A DNA stretch of 64,000 nucleotides from Nitrobacter sp051535235 (GTDB lineage: Bacteria > Pseudomonadota > Alphaproteobacteria > Rhizobiales > Xanthobacteraceae). Below are positions 9,297 through 18,101 of this stretch, one piece after another; positions within the stretch are counted from its first letter, which is position 1, and each line of letters opens with the position of its first letter. A program made the translations under genes and the position numbers. Under the pieces are notes generated by a model, which searched no databases, was not told the origin of the DNA, and was given only the letters and a program-made list of their open reading frames with translations. The stretch lies in assembly GCF_051535235.1 (NCBI RefSeq), contig NZ_JBPPLZ010000009.1, positions 1 through 64,000 of the forward strand, given 5' to 3'.

Positions 9297-9345
9297 GAGC
9301 ATGATCCCGAAAAGTGGAAACCGGTTTTCGGAAAAGATCATGCTC
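9297..9345. repeat. Dispersed palindromic repeat of Bradyrhizobiaceae type
   Basis: A 49-base imperfect palindrome: GAGCATGATC at the left and GATCATGCTC at the right, with the central part CCGAAAAGTGG...CCGGTTTTCGG. This arrangement is a familiar intergenic repeat of Bradyrhizobium and relatives. It sits between the converging PPOX and AsmA genes and could form a transcription-stopping hairpin. Confidence 0.8.
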
Positions 9346-9394
9346 AAACAAAAAGATGAGCGACGAGTCCGGTTCAACGCAGTTGAAACAGACT

Positions 9395-11308
9395 CTAGCG
9401 GCCGAATAGCTGCTTCATGATCTCATCGACGGGTGGCTGCTTGTCGCGGGACGGAGCCGATGGCTCTTGCGACGGCCGGGCGGGGGAAGGCTGCCCGTCG
9501 GGGGCGGTTGCTGCGCCGAGGCCCTGCCGGATCAGGCTATCCAGAGTCTCCCCGAAATTGGGACCGGATTTGTTCGGGTCTCCCGCTCCGCTTTGGCCGA
9601 ACAGTCCCTGTCCCAATTCCCGAAGCTTCGCATAGGCCGCGGCGGGATCGTTCAGAATGCCGGCCACGTCCGGATAGATGAGCGGCTCGCTCCACGGCCC
9701 CTGCACGATGACCGGAATGCCGAGGCCGACCGGATCGGTGTTGCCGCTCTGACCTTCGGTTGTCATGACGAGCTTCGGCTCGACCCGGAAAGCCAGCGTC
9801 TTCGAGCCGATATCGACGGTGCCTGCGGCGGTCATCCGCACCAGCGGCCCGGCCAGGAACAGGTCGTTCGTGACGGCCTGTCCTTTCGCGATGGTCGCGG
9901 TCGCGCGGAGTTGCGACAGGTCAGTGGCCTGGTCCGGACGCTCCTGCCATCCGGACAATGTGCCCGACGTCAGCGCGCGGATCATCTTCGCGATGTTGAG
10001 ATTGCGGATCGCGCCGTCGCGGACGTCGATCGAAGCCGTCCCGGTCAGGCTCGAGAGGATCGCGCGCAGACTGACGCCGGTGCCGGTCACGTCGGCCGTG
10101 GCCCGCATCCTGCCGTCGACATTGTCGAAACCGGCAAGGCCCGACAGCAACGGCAGCGCGCGCACGCCGGTCACGTCGGTCTTCAGCGCGTAGGACGGAT
10201 TGCTGCCTTTCGCATCGATCGACAGGACGCCATTGGCTTGCCCGTCATAGGCTCCGAGATTCGAAAATGTCGCCTTCAGGACTCCGCCGGCGATGGCGGC
10301 CTCGACCGAGGCCGGCGCGAAGCGTGCTTCGCCGATCGTCAGTTCGGCCGCCGAAATCGTCACCTGCGCGTCGACGTAATTGAGCCCGCTGACATCGATT
10401 GCCGTATCGCTCCATGGCTGCGCGCCGGCTTTCGGGGCGAGAGGCTGGGGCGGCGGCGCGCCAAGACCGAGCCGCTGAAAATCGAGATCGACCTTGACCA
10501 GCGGCTTGCCCGCGAGATCGACTGATGCCCAGCCATTGAACTTGCCGTCGTCGAGCGATCCAGACAGGCCGTTGACGAGAAGCGTGTCGCCGTTGATCCG
10601 GACCTCGGCCTTCGCTGTCAGCCGGTGCGCGGGCGAGCCGGAAACCTCCAGCGTCAACTCGGTCGGGATATTCCGGCGCCCGAGCGGACCGGCGGACGGC
10701 GTAGCGGCGAGGGTGAATGTCAGCGGCCGGTCGCCGGGACGCGCATCGCCGGTGATGTTGATTTTCCGGTCGGCGCCAAGCGTCACGCTCGCGTTGATGT
10801 CGCCGACGGTTTCTTCCGTTCCGATTTGCGGATCAAAGAAAACGATCGTGCCATTGGACACCGTCATCCGCTCGATCGGAAATGCCGCCTCGTTGTCCGG
10901 CGTATTTTCAGGGCGCGTTGGGCCGACCGGGAGACTGCTGCCGGCGCGTTCGCGCAGCATCGGTAGCCGCAGCGTCGGATGGTCTATCGCCAGGTCCGAA
11001 ATTTTCGGAGCGCCCGACAGCAGGCTCGCCAATTCGAAACCGGCGCGGATTTCTCCGACGGCAAGCCGTCCGTCGCTCGCGGAACTCCCCGGCCGGTCGA
11101 GGATGACGTTGTGCAGCGTAAGGCTCGGCGACGGCCATACCCCGATTTCGGTCCGGCCCTTGATCGCAATCCGGTAGCCGGTCTCTCGCGCGATCCTGTC
11201 CTGAACCAGCGAGGTGACGAAGCCGGAATGGGCCCCCGTCACCACGAGCACGATCAGGATCGCAACGAGGCAGGTTGCAGCGGCGCCCGCGATTTTCAAT
11301 GCTCTCAT
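9395..11308 (-). CDS. AsmA-family inner-membrane-anchored periplasmic protein
   Basis: A 637-residue protein with one N-terminal transmembrane helix (about 5-25) and a long beta-strand-rich periplasmic part. AsmA-type hallmarks include the N-terminal block IARETGYRIAIKG followed by WPSPSLTLHNVIL, repeated DLAIDHPTLRLP-like segments, and the C-terminal AsmA_2-like block GTASIDVRDGAIRNLNIAKMI. AsmA-like proteins are implicated in lipid transport or outer-membrane assembly. The C-terminal 60 residues are low-complexity and rich in Pro, Ser and Gln. It is divergent from the Crp-type gene, with about 270 bases between them. Confidence 0.82.
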   Translation of the reverse strand: MRALKIAGAAATCLVAILIVLVVTGAHSGFVTSLVQDRIARETGYRIAIKGRTEIGVWPSPSLTLHNVILDRPGSSASDGRLAVGEIRAGFELASLLSGAPKISDLAIDHPTLRLPMLRERAGSSLPVGPTRPENTPDNEAAFPIERMTVSNGTIVFFDPQIGTEETVGDINASVTLGADRKINITGDARPGDRPLTFTLAATPSAGPLGRRNIPTELTLEVSGSPAHRLTAKAEVRINGDTLLVNGLSGSLDDGKFNGWASVDLAGKPLVKVDLDFQRLGLGAPPPQPLAPKAGAQPWSDTAIDVSGLNYVDAQVTISAAELTIGEARFAPASVEAAIAGGVLKATFSNLGAYDGQANGVLSIDAKGSNPSYALKTDVTGVRALPLLSGLAGFDNVDGRMRATADVTGTGVSLRAILSSLTGTASIDVRDGAIRNLNIAKMIRALTSGTLSGWQERPDQATDLSQLRATATIAKGQAVTNDLFLAGPLVRMTAAGTVDIGSKTLAFRVEPKLVMTTEGQSGNTDPVGLGIPVIVQGPWSEPLIYPDVAGILNDPAAAYAKLRELGQGLFGQSGAGDPNKSGPNFGETLDSLIRQGLGAATAPDGQPSPARPSQEPSAPSRDKQPPVDEIMKQLFGR

Positions 11309-11432
11309 CTTGCCGTCCCGGAAAATGGGGCCTTGTTCGTGAGCCGTAAACTATAGTCCTCTGGATTCCAGCATTCGCAAGAAGGCTCGCTGAAACGGGA
11401 CGCGAATGCTAGAACCGGCTGCCGGAATGTTC

Positions 11433-11448
11433 CGTGACTTATGACACA
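11433..11448. promoter_or_regulatory. Weak CRP-like site (CGTGA-N6-ACACA)
   Basis: Two mismatches to TGTGA-N6-TCACA. It lies in the region between asmA-like and crp-like genes, about 130 bases before the crp-like start, so it could serve autoregulation. It is only a weak candidate. Confidence 0.25.
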
Positions 11449-11577
11449 TTCCATCGAGCGCGATCCGGCATATTGAAAGTCATGACGATGTGGCAAGCAG
11501 CGGCGAGATCATTTTCAAAAATTTAGCTGACGACAACCCGTCGGCGTCACGGCGGTCGGTCTCAAGGGTGAATTGCG

Positions 11578-12252
11578 ATGAGCAAGCAGTCGGAATTCGC
11601 GGTCATTCTCAAGATGAATCCGCTGTTTTCGGATCTCGGTGCGGACGATCTGCAGCGCATGGCGGCGCTATGCCACACCGAGCAGCTCGATGTCGGCGAG
11701 GTCCTGTTCCAGAAGGGCGATGACGGCGATGCACTGTACGGCGTGCGCCGCGGCCAGATCCGCATCGAGACCGGCGCCTCGGACGGCGGCCGTCTGACCC
11801 TGAATTTCCAGGGGCCGGGAGACCTGTTCGGCGAAATCGCCGTGCTCGACGGGCAGTCCCGCACCGCCGACGCGGTGGCGGGCGAGCGGAGCGAACTGTT
11901 CGTCCTGCGCCGCGGCGATCTGCTGGCGTTCCTGGAGCGGGAGCCGAAGATCGCAATCCGCCTGATCGAACTGTTGTGCCAGCGCATCCGCTGGATCAGC
12001 GAGCGAATGGAGGAATCGGTGCTGCAGCCGCTGGCGGTGCGGATGGCGCGCCGGCTGTGTGCGCTCGCCGACGACTACGGGTCGGAGGTCCATATTTCGC
12101 AGGAGCAGCTCGGCGTTTACGTCGGCGCGGCGCGCGAGAGCATCAATCGCCAGCTCCAGCAATGGCGCAAGGATGGTATCCTCGATCTTCAACGCGGCCG
12201 CATCCTGCTCAAGAACATGAGCCGGCTGACCGACGTGGCACGAAATTCATAA
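11578..12252 (+). CDS. Crp/Fnr-family transcription factor, cAMP-receptor-like
   Basis: A 224-residue protein. The N-terminal cyclic-nucleotide-binding barrel (about 12-125) has the phosphate cassette FGEIAVLDGQSRTA (84-97) with Glu86, Arg95 and Thr96 in the positions used by E. coli CRP for cAMP. There are no N-terminal cysteines of the Fnr type. A dimer helix (125-150) leads to a winged helix-turn-helix (150-215), and the recognition helix contains RESINR (186-191), matching the Arg-Glu-xxx-Arg that reads GTGA half-sites in CRP. It should therefore bind TGTGA-N6-TCACA-like DNA in response to a cyclic nucleotide. It ends 8 bases from the stop of the oppositely oriented RND permease. Confidence 0.85.
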   Translation: MSKQSEFAVILKMNPLFSDLGADDLQRMAALCHTEQLDVGEVLFQKGDDGDALYGVRRGQIRIETGASDGGRLTLNFQGPGDLFGEIAVLDGQSRTADAVAGERSELFVLRRGDLLAFLEREPKIAIRLIELLCQRIRWISERMEESVLQPLAVRMARRLCALADDYGSEVHISQEQLGVYVGAARESINRQLQQWRKDGILDLQRGRILLKNMSRLTDVARNS

Positions 12253-12260
12253 CCTGCCGC

Positions 12261-15200
12261 TTATTCGCCGCCGGGCAAGCGGACAATATTCGGCGGCCCG
12301 TGTTTTCCGGCGGACGGCTCGGGCGCCTCGGCGCCCGATGTCAACATCCGCTTGCCGTAGCGCCAGATAAAGGCGCCGACATCGTCCATCATCAGGAACA
12401 TCGCGGGCACGAACACCAGCGACAGCAGCGTTGAGAACAGCAGGCCCCCGATCACCGCGAGCGCCATCGGCGAGCGGAATTCGCCGCCCGCGCCGAACGC
12501 CAGCGCGCTCGGCATCATGCCCGCGACCATCGCGATGGTGGTCATCACAATGGGGCGGGCGCGCTTCATGCCGGCGTCGATGATCGCCTCCTCGCGCGCA
12601 CGGCCCTCTCGGATCGATTCGACGGCAAACTCTACCAGCATGATGGCGTTCTTGGTGACGATGCCCATCAGCATCAGGATGCCGATCCAGACCGGCGTCG
12701 TAAGCTGCTTGCCGGTGACCAGCAACGCCATGATCGCGCCGCCGATCGACAGCGGCAGCGAGAACAGGATGGTGATCGGCTGCAGGAAGGTGCCGAACAG
12801 CAGCACCAGCACGGCGTAGACCATCATCAGCCCCGCCGTGATCGCGGTTGCGAATCCGTCCGACAGCTCGTTCAGGCTTTCGGCGTCGCCTGAAGGGTTG
12901 ACCGTCACGCCCTTCGGCAGGGTTTTCATGACCGGCAGTTCGTGGATCATCCTGGTTGCGTCGCCGAGCGCGGCGGTGCCGACGAGGTCGGCCGCGACCG
13001 TGGCCTGCCGCTGCCGGTCGTAGCGGTTGATGCTGGTCGGACCCTGATCCAGCCTGATATCGGCGACGACGGAGAGCGGGACGTGGCCGCGGCCGCCGCC
13101 GATCGGCACCTGCATCTGTTCCAGCATCTTCAGGTCGGCGCGGGCGCTGTCTTCCAGTTGCACGCGGATCGGAACCTGGCGGTCGCCGGCGTCGAACTTC
13201 GCCAGCGCCGGACCGACATCGCCGATGGTGGCGACGCGGATGGTTTGCGACAGTTGCTCGGTCGAGACGCCGAGACGGGCAGCGAGGTCAGCGCGCGGCT
13301 GGATGCGCAGTTCGGGACGGTCGAGCGAGGTCTCCGGCGTAATGTTGGCGAGCAGCGGAATGCGCTTCATCTGCGTCGCCAGTTCGTTGGCGACGTTGCC
13401 GACGATGCTGATGTCGGGGCCGGTCACCACCAGCGCCACCGCGCGAAGGCCGTTCTCATCGAGGAACCAGTAGCGGATGTCAGGGATGCTTTCGAGCTCC
13501 TGCCCGATCGAGAGTTCAAGCTCGCGCTGGGTCATGCCGCGATCGTGCTTGGGCGTGTAGTTGATGATCAAGGACGCGCGGCGCACCTCCTGGATGCCGG
13601 GCGGTACGCGACCGCCATCGACGAACACGCTCCTGACTTCGGGGCGCTTGCGCAGCCGCGCCACGATATTTTCCGTCACCTTCTCGGTGTAGGCGAGTTG
13701 CGAGCCCGGTGGCAGTTCCATCGCCAGCAGAGAGCGCGCGGTGTCCTGCGCGGGCAGAAAGCCCTGCGGCAGCAGCTTGATGCTGAGAATCGAGGCGGCG
13801 AAGACCGCAAGCCCGATCAGGACCGTCACATAATAGTGCCGCACCGACCAGGTGACGAGGCCGGCATAGCCGCGCAGCACGCGGCCGGGCGGCGAAGGCT
13901 CATGCGGATGATCCTTCATGAAATAGGCGGCGAGCACCGGCGTCACGAAACGCGCGGCCAGCAGCGAGAAGAACACCTGCACCGAAACGGTGATGCCGAA
14001 CTGCTTGAAGAACTGTCCGGCGATGCCGGACATGAAACTCGCCGGCGCGAAGATCGCGATGATGGTGAGGCTGATCGCGATCACGGCGAGACCGATTTCG
14101 TCGGCGGCTTCCAGTGCCGCGCGGTAGGGCGATTTGCCCATGCGCATGTGGCGCACGATGTTCTCGATCTCGACGATGGCGTCGTCGACGAGAATGCCGG
14201 TCGACAACGTGATGGCGAGGAAGCTGACCAGGTTCAGCGAGAAGCCGAGAATGTCCATCGCCCAGAAGGCCGGGAAAATCGATAGCGGCAGCGAGATCGC
14301 GGCGATGATGGTGGCGCGGATGTCGCGCAGGAACAGGAAGACGATGATGACGGCGAGGATCGCGCCTTCGAACAGGGTCGAGATCGCGGCTTCGTAGTTG
14401 CCGTGCGTGAAATCCACCGAAGTGTCGATCAGTTTCAGATCGACGTCGGGATACTGCTCCTTCAGCGCGTCGATCCGCGTCTGCACAGCCTTCGCCACCA
14501 CGACGTCGCTTGCGCCCTTGGAGCGCTTGATGCCGAGCGCGACCACGGGCTCGCCGTTGAAGCGGGCGAAGGTCCGGCGGTCGGCGATGGTGTCGGTTAC
14601 CGTGCCGAGATCGTCGAGCCGCAGTTCTCCGCCGGTCGGGAGCGAGATCATCGTTCCCGCCAGTTCGCTGATGGTCTTGGCGCCTGCGAGGGTCCGGATG
14701 ACCTGATCGTTCTGTCCGATCTCCGCCCGTCCTCCGGCGACGTCGACATTGGTGCCGCGCAGGCGCTGGTTGACGTCGACCGCCGTCAGACCCGCAGCCC
14801 GCAGGCGATCCGGATCGAGCGAGACCAGGATTTCGCGCTCGACGCCGCCGATGCGCTCGACCTGCGCGACGCCGCGCACGCCCTGCAGCGCGCGCTTGAC
14901 CACGTCGTCGACGAAATACGACAGTTGCTCGGGCGTCTTGCCCGGCGAGATCGCGGCATAGGTGACGATCGGCAGTCCGATGACGTCGACGCGCTGGATC
15001 AGCGGTTCGTTGACGTTCTGCGGGAGATTGGCGCGGACACGCGTCACGGCGTCCTTGACGTCGTTCAGCGCCCGGTCGGTATTGGTTTCCAGCGCGAACT
15101 GGATCGTGGTCAGCGACAGGCCGTCGGTGATCGACGACGAAATATGCCGGACGCCCTCGACGCCCGAAACGCCGTCCTCGATGGTCTTGGTAACCTGCGC

Positions 15201-15386
15201 CTCGAGTTCGGCCGGCGCCGCGCCGAATTGCGAAACTGCGACTGAGATGACGGGAATATCCGCGCTGGGCAGCCGCGTGATCGCGAGCCTGGTGAAACTG
15301 ACCCAGCCCAGCAATAGCAGAATGATCGAGAAGACGACGGACGGAAGCGGATGCCGGATCGACCAGGCGGAAACATTGAGGGTCAT
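12261..15386 (-). CDS. RND efflux permease (HAE1/AcrB-type)
   Basis: A 1041-residue inner-membrane protein with the duplicated RND fold: a transmembrane helix near 12-30, a large periplasmic loop, helices about 335-540, a second loop and helices about 865-1020. The proton-relay pair Asp-Asp is seen in GILVDDAIVEIEN (about 404-416) and the matching Lys in GIVTKNAIMLVEF (about 935). Length is normal for the family. It should export hydrophobic or amphipathic compounds by proton antiport. The start codon overlaps the stop of the upstream adaptor by one base (TAATG), so translation is probably coupled. No TolC-like channel gene is found in the window. Confidence 0.93.
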   Translation of the reverse strand: MTLNVSAWSIRHPLPSVVFSIILLLLGWVSFTRLAITRLPSADIPVISVAVSQFGAAPAELEAQVTKTIEDGVSGVEGVRHISSSITDGLSLTTIQFALETNTDRALNDVKDAVTRVRANLPQNVNEPLIQRVDVIGLPIVTYAAISPGKTPEQLSYFVDDVVKRALQGVRGVAQVERIGGVEREILVSLDPDRLRAAGLTAVDVNQRLRGTNVDVAGGRAEIGQNDQVIRTLAGAKTISELAGTMISLPTGGELRLDDLGTVTDTIADRRTFARFNGEPVVALGIKRSKGASDVVVAKAVQTRIDALKEQYPDVDLKLIDTSVDFTHGNYEAAISTLFEGAILAVIIVFLFLRDIRATIIAAISLPLSIFPAFWAMDILGFSLNLVSFLAITLSTGILVDDAIVEIENIVRHMRMGKSPYRAALEAADEIGLAVIAISLTIIAIFAPASFMSGIAGQFFKQFGITVSVQVFFSLLAARFVTPVLAAYFMKDHPHEPSPPGRVLRGYAGLVTWSVRHYYVTVLIGLAVFAASILSIKLLPQGFLPAQDTARSLLAMELPPGSQLAYTEKVTENIVARLRKRPEVRSVFVDGGRVPPGIQEVRRASLIINYTPKHDRGMTQRELELSIGQELESIPDIRYWFLDENGLRAVALVVTGPDISIVGNVANELATQMKRIPLLANITPETSLDRPELRIQPRADLAARLGVSTEQLSQTIRVATIGDVGPALAKFDAGDRQVPIRVQLEDSARADLKMLEQMQVPIGGGRGHVPLSVVADIRLDQGPTSINRYDRQRQATVAADLVGTAALGDATRMIHELPVMKTLPKGVTVNPSGDAESLNELSDGFATAITAGLMMVYAVLVLLFGTFLQPITILFSLPLSIGGAIMALLVTGKQLTTPVWIGILMLMGIVTKNAIMLVEFAVESIREGRAREEAIIDAGMKRARPIVMTTIAMVAGMMPSALAFGAGGEFRSPMALAVIGGLLFSTLLSLVFVPAMFLMMDDVGAFIWRYGKRMLTSGAEAPEPSAGKHGPPNIVRLPGGE

Positions 15387-16273
15387 TAACGTGCTCGCGA
15401 TCGATCGAGGTCGTCGGCGAACATGGCCTTGACCCGGTCGCCGTCATGCAGCGAGGTGCCGGCATCGGCCACGACGATGTCTCCGACTTTCAGACCCTCG
15501 AGGATTTCGATGGCGGTGTCGGACGTCAATCCGGCGCGAACGCGCCGCGTCTCCACGATATCTCCGTTCACCACCTGAACCGTCAGATGATCGATCGCGG
15601 AGCGGGGAATGGCCACGCCGCAACTGCGTCTGGCGTCGATGCTGGCGCGGGCGAACATTCCGATCCGCAAATTCCGGTCGGTGTTCAGCGACAGCCGGAC
15701 ATGACCCATCTGTGTCTTGCGGTCGATTTCGGGCGACACCAGGCGGACGCGTCCGACCAGGTCCGGTCCGTCCTGCCGGCTGATGCGCGCGCTCGCGCCC
15801 GGATTGAGCTTGAGCACATGGATCGAAGGCACCTCGGCATCCAGTTCGATCTCGTTGTTGACCGCGATCCGAAACATCGGCGGAGCCTGTGGCGATGCCG
15901 GCGCTCCGACGGCGGTGCGAACCTCGGTTACGAGACCGGCCGCCGGGGCGCGCAGGAGAACCGATCCCGATTTGCCGGGAGGCGGCGTCAGCCGGGCGAG
16001 TTCCTGATTCATCGCGACCGTGTCGCCTTCGCGCACCAGCACGTCGGTCACGCGCGATCCTTCCTGGTCCGGAAGGACCACCGCTTCCTGACGCGGAACG
16101 GCGAAGCCGGTCACGCGCACCAGGTCGGAAAAGCAGGCATTGGCCGCGCGGGCCACGGTCACGGGAATGCCGCTGTCGTCCGCGCCGCGCGACGGACTGA
16201 CGACACCGATCGTCGCTGCCAGCGCGCAGAGCAACAGGCCGGTCGCGACTTCACGCATGCATCGCAAGCCCAT
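15386..16273 (-). CDS. RND periplasmic adaptor without helical hairpin
   Basis: A 295-residue membrane-fusion protein with an N-terminal signal segment (about 8-30). The lipoyl halves (RQEAVV...QELARLTPP and VLLRAPAAGLVTEV) are separated by only about eight residues, so the coiled-coil hairpin is absent. A beta-barrel and membrane-proximal domain follow. Cys47 (NACFS) and Cys218 (RSCGVAIP) correspond to Cys54 and Cys223 of the adaptor at 4640-5542 and may form a disulfide. It precedes and overlaps the RND permease, its likely partner. The ATG at 16273 and another at 16258 are both possible; neither has a strong ribosome site. Confidence 0.85.
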   Translation of the reverse strand: MGLRCMREVATGLLLCALAATIGVVSPSRGADDSGIPVTVARAANACFSDLVRVTGFAVPRQEAVVLPDQEGSRVTDVLVREGDTVAMNQELARLTPPPGKSGSVLLRAPAAGLVTEVRTAVGAPASPQAPPMFRIAVNNEIELDAEVPSIHVLKLNPGASARISRQDGPDLVGRVRLVSPEIDRKTQMGHVRLSLNTDRNLRIGMFARASIDARRSCGVAIPRSAIDHLTVQVVNGDIVETRRVRAGLTSDTAIEILEGLKVGDIVVADAGTSLHDGDRVKAMFADDLDRSRAR

Positions 16274-16364
16274 ATCCGCAATCCGAAAGTCGCCTCACCT
16301 TGCAGTTTCTTTCATGGCAAGCCGCGGGCCGCAACGGATGATGGTTCATGACCGAACCAAAGCA

Positions 16365-17903
16365 TCAGCGCACGCCGTAACCGGCGAATTCCTTCTCGAT
16401 GTCGGGGTCCATCGCCTTGGCATTGGCGATGTCCAGCTTCCCCTCGGCAACGGCGCCGCTGCGCTGCCTGGCGAGGCCTCTTCCGTAAAGCGACGACGTC
16501 AGTCTCGGGTTGATCTTGAGCGCGGCGTCGAAATCCGCGATCGCGTTCTTGTTCGCGCCGCTCTTGAGGTTGAGCAGGCCGCGGCTGTCCAGCGCGTCGA
16601 CGAAACCCGGCCGCAGCCTGAGCGCCTCGTCGCAGTCGCGCCGCGCGCCTTGCAATTCGCCGATCACGGTCCGGGTCCAGCAGCGATTGTTGTAGGCCTC
16701 GGCGTCCTTCGGATTGAGCCGGATCACCGCATCGAAATCCTTGATGGCGGGCGCGTAGGCGCCTTTGCCGGCATAGACCTGCCCGCGCCGGTACAAAGCG
16801 TTGGCGTCCTTGGGATTGGCGGAGATTGTGGAGGTGAGCGACTTGATCGTCGGATCGTCGGCCAGGGCGAGCGCGGTCTTCGCGTTATCCTGTGCTGGCG
16901 CCGGTATTGGCGCTGCGGGCTCCGTGACATGAGCGGGTGGAGCGAGTGGCGGTTCAGCGGGCGGCGTCGCGTCCGCCGGCGGCCTTGAAGCAACGGCGGG
17001 CGGCGTCGGGGGAGCGGATGCGACTGGCGGTGGTGCCGGCGAAGGCGCGGCCGGCGGCGGCGCTGCGACGGGTTCAACTTCGGGGCGTGACGGCAATGGT
17101 GGCGCTGCGGCGACGCCGGGCGCGCCATGCTGGCCGGGAATGAAATAGAAATCCTCCGCCAGAGACGATGAAATCCAGGGCACCTGCTCGGCGCGTGAGG
17201 CTCGCGTCACGCCGACGCGGGTACGGTTCAGCGTTTCCTCGGCGGTCAGGTCGGGAACGCGAATCTCCTTCAGCAACTCGCCGACGAACAGGCTGTGATC
17301 GGTGCTGGTATCGCCGATCACCGAACTCAACGCCGCCGAATACATCACCAGCGTGCCGCTCGGGGCGATGACGGGCGCCAGACCTGCCGAGAAGCTGCGG
17401 AAGCGGCGCTCGAACGGATTGCGGCGCGATGCGTCGATCAGCGCAATCTTGACGCCGGCGCCGCGGTTGTTGATCTCGCCCAGGATGGTCTCCAGGCTGA
17501 AGCCGTCGCGGCGGACGTCCGCTTCGGTCCAGATCTGCGCATTCACCGGTATGAGAAAGCTCTGGCGTCCGGACTGGATGCCATATCCGCTGAAGAAGAT
17601 CAGCGCGACGCTGCCGGGCTTGATGCGGCTGTAAAGACGTTGAAGCGCGTGGCGCATGGCTTCGCCGGTCAAATTCTCGCCGGTCTCGACGTCGAAGCCA
17701 TCATGCTTGAGTTCGTCGGCAACGTCGCGGACATCGTTGATCGGCTCCTTGAGCGGTGCTTCGCTATCGGGATAGCTGGCGTTGCCGATCACGAGCGCGA
17801 TTCGCGCGCTGCCTTTTTCCGTCGCGGCCGATGCAGCCGCCGGCGCCATCGCAGGCAGCATCGTCAGCATCAACACCGCCACGCCAGCAGATCGAAGGTT
17901 CAT
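16365..17903 (-). CDS. Exported caspase-like protein (Tyr-Ser variant) with proline-rich linker and TPRs
   Basis: A 512-residue protein: signal peptide (1-27), caspase p20-type domain (32-255), Pro/Ala-rich linker (256-340), then three or four tetratricopeptide repeats (about 365-495; for example ALYRRGQVYAGKGAYAPAI and AEAYNNRCWTRTVIGEL). At the catalytic sites it has Tyr107 (FFSGYG, expected His) and Ser159 (LIDASR, expected Cys). Such Tyr-Ser variants are known among prokaryotic caspase homologues and are thought inactive as cysteine proteases. The linker length would let the TPR domain reach a partner in the periplasm. It lies about 90 bases upstream of the RND adaptor gene in the same direction. 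The ATG at 17903 gives a typical signal peptide; one five codons upstream is also possible. Confidence 0.85.
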   Translation of the reverse strand: MNLRSAGVAVLMLTMLPAMAPAAASAATEKGSARIALVIGNASYPDSEAPLKEPINDVRDVADELKHDGFDVETGENLTGEAMRHALQRLYSRIKPGSVALIFFSGYGIQSGRQSFLIPVNAQIWTEADVRRDGFSLETILGEINNRGAGVKIALIDASRRNPFERRFRSFSAGLAPVIAPSGTLVMYSAALSSVIGDTSTDHSLFVGELLKEIRVPDLTAEETLNRTRVGVTRASRAEQVPWISSSLAEDFYFIPGQHGAPGVAAAPPLPSRPEVEPVAAPPPAAPSPAPPPVASAPPTPPAVASRPPADATPPAEPPLAPPAHVTEPAAPIPAPAQDNAKTALALADDPTIKSLTSTISANPKDANALYRRGQVYAGKGAYAPAIKDFDAVIRLNPKDAEAYNNRCWTRTVIGELQGARRDCDEALRLRPGFVDALDSRGLLNLKSGANKNAIADFDAALKINPRLTSSLYGRGLARQRSGAVAEGKLDIANAKAMDPDIEKEFAGYGVR

Positions 17904-18101
17904 ACGACGCCAGTCCACCCGTCAGATGCCGTTCCAGTCCGCGCCGGGGCGACCTTATATGAGGCCATCGGCGTTTTCAAACCGGCGGCTCGGCGCTCGT
18001 TAACCTCCGGTGAATATCGCTCGTGATGCGTGGATCGACCGCATTCGCGCCGCATGGCGCAGGCAGGCATAGGGCGGCTTGCGATGATGCGCCTTATGGC
18101 G

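Noticed and set aside
5549..17903. Active metacaspases forming a cell-death module
   Set aside because: Both homologues lack the catalytic His and Cys and carry export signals, so a cytoplasmic protease role is not supported.
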